In this document: positions 60,751-64,000 of the stretch, piece by piece | Numbering within the stretch: position 1 is the first letter of the stretch | Layout: each line of letters starts with the position of its first letter | NCBI RefSeq assembly: GCF_011075055.1 | Contig: NC_058148.1 | Span: 13,323,969 to 13,387,968, forward strand | Length of the DNA stretch: 64,000 bases | Direction of reading: 5' to 3' | Origin: Mangifera indica | Taxonomy: Eukaryota; Streptophyta; Magnoliopsida; Sapindales; Anacardiaceae | Made by a program: the position numbers and the translations under genes | Notes under the pieces: generated by a model | The model's input: the letters and a program-made list of their open reading frames with translations, nothing else | Told to the model about the DNA's origin: nothing | Database searches by the model: none

Positions 60751-62173
60751 CAAATGGATCAAATGATGCTAGTGACCAGAAATTTAATGATAACTCGGTT
60801 GCAGATGTGTGTAAGGGTGGAAAAAGAAATGAAAACTGGGATGCATTCCAAAACCTTCTCATGAGAGATGAGGATGAAACACTTAATAGGGTAGAAAGGA
60901 TGCACTCAGTGGATGTTCGGGATGAAGATTTAATAGTCAGAAGCTCTGAAGGTGTCCTTCCTTCTGCAGCCAGCCTTGGTGTAGATCCAGAATCTGAAAA
61001 AGTCCTCAAGCAAAGGATAATTGTAGCTGACTCCTTTGTGATAACTGAGGGGGAAGGAGGAAGTAAGCATAGAGTTAAGCCAGAAGGTTTTGAGAATGGA
61101 GAGAACTTCTGCTGTGTCTTGAAAAGAGCGGATTGTAGAGATGCAGATTTGTTGATTTCACAGAAGCCAGAAGAAACTAGTTGTGATTTTAATGATATTG
61201 TATCTACTGCTGATTCAACTATAATTAAGACAGCAAAGGCAGAGGATTGCTTTGTAGCCAATCAATCTGAGAAACCTGAAAACCAGAAAGCAACCAGTGG
61301 GCTTGCACTCTTTGATCAAGATATGTCAGTAGGTGATCACTTCCAAACTGAGAAACCCTGGAGATGTGTACTTGTTGATGATTCCTCACTGGTACAGGCT
61401 TGACCATAAACTGAAGATTTATATATTCCCAATGGAGAACAGACATAAGCATGGTCACAGGCCTAACTCCAACTGCCAGCCCTGGAAAAGTTGCTGCAAA
61501 TGTCTCAAAAAACAAGCAAGAAGCATGTGAACCTGATGACCTCTGTATGGTGCTTGAAAGAGAATCTGAATTTGAAACTGTGAATGATTCATGGAATGTG
61601 GATTATGGAGTTGAGGTGACACTAGAGGAAGCTAATAGGAGGTTCTCAGACGCTGAAAACAGGAAGCTTTCTTCAAATTCTGAGACCTCTGTTGCTAAGA
61701 CAATGAAAATAATGGAGCAAAATATCCAGGAAAAGAAGCAAGGTCTAAAGTTACGCGTGGATTAACTGGGAAGACCAAACCTGAGCTAATTTCAAAGAGC
61801 GGGAAACCATTTGTAAGTAGGCCGGCTGTTCAGAAGAGCAAGTTTGAGAAGGTAGCGAGTGATGCTTATATGGTTGGTTAGTGTAGATTGTTAATTCATT
61901 ACCTTTCAACATTTTGTACTTCTTTTTAAACTTATTAAACATGCTTGTGAGCAGGAAGAAGAGGTTCGTAAGAGGATGGAAGAATTAGCAGTTCAATGGC
62001 AGAAAAGAATCGCTGAGAGAACTGCAGCTAGTGGGTTGGCTCCAGCAGCATGCAGGAAAGTACCATTACAAATTAAAACAGCCAAAGGTATTATTACTCC
62101 CGACAAGAATAAAATAGGTTCTGCAGCTCAAGTGACAAAAAGAATTGTTTCTTCTAGAATTAGAGCATCTTAA

Positions 62174-63624
62174 GGAAAAAGCTCAAACGTGGATGGTACC
62201 CAGTTGCATCTTCTTCCACTTTAGATCATTGCTGATCCAACTTCTATAGCTAATATCAGCTTGTTATTACCAATTCCTTCAAGATTTCTACTTTTCTTGT
62301 GCAGTTTTCTTTCCCTTAATGTATAGTTATAATTATAATGATATATTTTTCTTTTCTTCCTTTGTTTTCTAGGGCCGTCATAATCTATTGAGAGACTTTA
62401 TTGAAGTCTGAAGGAGTCATTGTTTGTTTTTGTAGGGACATAATAATCTCTTTCACCATGTGATAATACTTCTTGCTGTTTTATTTCCAAAGAATACTTG
62501 AAACTATTGGGTTTTAATAATATATCTCTGAATCTGTCAAAATTCCACACTCATTAGAAAGTAGACCAAATTTAATTCTTTATGTTATCATTAACGCATA
62601 CCCATATGGACTTGAAGCAAAATACATACATCTGCATTTGGAATCCAATTGACAGAAGATGGACCAACTCTGCTGATTTACCACAAACAGTCAACTGGTG
62701 TACAAAAAATTGCAGGGTTTGAAAATGTTGAAGGATCTGAAATTCTTGCAATTAATCCCCTGGCTTAGAGTGATTCTGCAGAGCCAGCAACTGACTGACT
62801 GAGGTGTCATTTTCTTTAATTATAGAATTATACTTGTTAGTTGTACAAATGCCTATTCTAACACGGTTCAATTAGTTGGAATTGGATAAATTAATGGTAG
62901 ACAAATTCAGAAGCAGCAAAAATAGTTGGAAATCCCTTTGTAGAAAATGTTAAGCTCAAATTTTGTTGCATCGTTGAGTAATGGATATGAAACAGCCATC
63001 TCATAAACTGTTATAAAATCGTGTAAAAAATCCAACTTAACATCAACCCTTTTTATCCATGGCAAGACTAGTGAGTGGTTGAAAACAAACTCAAAATTGC
63101 TGAAGCTGGCCTTAAAAATTACCGAACTTCAGTTTCTCAACTGGGCTCTCCGTTTTCTGGAGAAAGTTCAGATCATCTTCTTAGAAAGAATCTCTTTGGC
63201 CCCCCATCTGGAAATCTCTTTGCGCATCAAGTTTTTCTGCTAAGCTAATGTCCCATTTGAATTTTCTTGAACTTCCTTTTTGTTTATTGCTCAATAAGGT
63301 TTGAATCATTCTTTGAATTAAGCAAAAAAGAAAGGAAAGATTTATGTATGCACATGTATACATAACAACATCAAATATAAGACTTAGCATGGCAGACAAA
63401 GCAATTGAAATAGCAAGAGTCTATGGTTTCTGCACGTCGCATGCGATGTAGAGCCGTAAAACAAACGAGGTACAATTTTATTTTCATGGTCTCATTCTGT
63501 TCCAGGATTAATGAAGGCTTGAATCCTGACGTTTAATATTTTTGTAATTCTGAAAACAGAATTGACGATGAAAGATAAATGAGTTATCAGTTTTCGCTTT
63601 GATGAGCAATCTTAACATTGGCAG
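62174..63624. other. 3' flank of pseudogene and intergenic or intronic DNA
   Basis: T-rich sequence after the pseudogene stop resembles a 3' UTR. No coding block was recognised until 63625. Some of this may be intron or leader of the gene that runs off the right edge. Confidence 0.4.
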
Positions 63625-64000
63625 GGAAATAAGCAACTGCTGGACCCTTTCAAAGGCTCTTCCCTATTCCAGAATGAGAAGGAAGTTAAAGGCTTGAGAA
63701 TGAACAAGTCATCTGGAAATTCGGATGGAATTTTAATGGTAAACTTGAAAAAGAAGATCATGACATTTAGTGACATCATTGACCTTCCTCCTTCTGATTG
63801 TTCAAATTCAACACGAGGTATTAATTTTCTGTCCCCAATCGACCTCTCAAAAAAATTCGTGAAAAAAGTATCAGAAATCCTGAATTCAACGTTCTTACTT
63901 GCAGATGCTGATGAGGACGATGAAAGATCTCCAAAATCTGTTTCCTGAAATCGTTCCGAAGATTCAATTATCAGAAATGAAAGAAGCATCAATAGGTCAA
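63625..64000 (+). CDS. Partial gene of unknown function, runs off the right edge
   Basis: An exon appears to start after TTGGCAG at 63625 and end at ACGAG|GTATTA (63817). It encodes a Lys-rich segment with KKKIMTFSDIIDLPPSD. A second exon appears to start after ACTTGCAG at 63905 and reads LMRTMKDLQNLFPEIVPK in the frame beginning ATG 63905. The pairing of a DIIDLPP block with a KDLxxLFPEIVP block is one I associate with an uncharacterised plant family, but I cannot name it. The two exons as drawn do not join in the frame that gives the second block: one base is carried over and the carried frame stops at 63946-63948. Either the donor differs or this copy is damaged. Confidence 0.4.

Larger units (their letters stand above)
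55587..62173 (+). pseudogene. CIP7: COP1-interacting protein 7 (CIP7)-like gene, decayed and TRIM-disrupted
   Basis: Recognisable blocks occur in family order: MDSTGRLDYALFQLT (55587), SEKLASGLFEPFISHLK with SYSITLRPPNRDALWFTKT (55772-55923), FVRFVSTPAVLERFVSVEKE (56181-56256), TRKALLQKEQAMAFA (56718-56870), GDGLWMEELAAMEAC (57588-57855), WPNQLLQSMY onward (58401-59020), NENWDAFQNLLMRDEDE onward (60751-61403), EPDDLCMVLERES (61451-61765) and EEEVRKRMEELAVQWQKRIA (61955-62173). Intact homologues are long nuclear proteins; Arabidopsis CIP7 is a positive regulator of light-responsive genes that binds COP1. Lesions seen are: TAA at 56860-56862 where the family has Ser; a frameshift near 57612-57622; no AG acceptor before 58401; a frameshift near 58697; TAA at 58853-58855; the TRIM array at 59021; a frameshift after 61390; and another near 61730. 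The gene cannot make a full protein. Confidence 0.85.

Noticed and set aside
60737..61261. A 174-codon open frame on the minus strand
   Set aside because: It is the antisense shadow of the CIP7-like coding block on the plus strand. The plus-strand frame carries the family motifs.

Overview
This is nuclear DNA from a flowering plant, almost certainly a eudicot. It is AT-rich, its genes have many introns and canonical GT..AG junctions, it is full of small transposons, and every recognisable protein belongs to a plant family. I cannot name the species from the sequence.

Layout. (1) 1-3 kb holds transposon remnants. (2) 3175-4155 (+) is a single-exon gene for an N-myristoylated, SR-rich plant protein of unknown function. 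(3) 9732-6427 (-) is a two-exon small membrane protein gene whose second exon appears frameshifted at a run of four G. (4) 10-18 kb holds intergenic DNA with three Mutator-type MITEs. (5) 18121-18414 (+) is a small conserved plant gene of unknown function. (6) 24172-19381 (-) is a six-exon GID8-like LisH/CTLH gene, with a LINE 3' fragment in intron 2 and a NAGNAG acceptor. (7) 27106-35835 (+) is a twelve-exon SNF2/RING/helicase gene of the CHR28 type. (8) 36850-36921 is a degenerate tRNA-Gln. (9) 40680-39406 (-) is a NAC transcription factor of the NARS1/NAC056 type. (10) 41-48 kb holds more MITEs and microsatellites. (11) 49229-48532 (-) is a TIR-only protein gene. (12) 52.6-54.9 kb holds a copia 5' fragment between two copies of a direct repeat of about 0.6 kb. 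(13) 55587-62173 (+) is a decayed COP1-interacting-protein-7 (CIP7)-like gene. (14) The start of an unidentified gene runs off the right edge.

The most striking structure lies inside the CIP7-like pseudogene. At 59021-60750 a tandem TRIM retrotransposon array (LTR-int-LTR-int-LTR-int-LTR) is flanked by a perfect 5-bp duplication, CAAAT. Removing it rejoins the CIP7 reading frame exactly. Its third LTR is split by 642 bp of captured host coding sequence: the C-terminal part of an actin-depolymerising factor fused to part of a lung-seven-transmembrane-type receptor. Both are antisense to CIP7 and the insert is flanked by a 19-bp duplication of LTR sequence. This is transduction of two unrelated host genes by a non-autonomous element.

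The genes do not form an operon or pathway. Two of them (GID8-like, and CIP7 through COP1) belong to ubiquitin-ligase biology, and the CHR28-like protein has its own RING, but linkage here implies no functional link. Exon coordinates were derived by reading splice sites by eye and have not been checked against transcripts.
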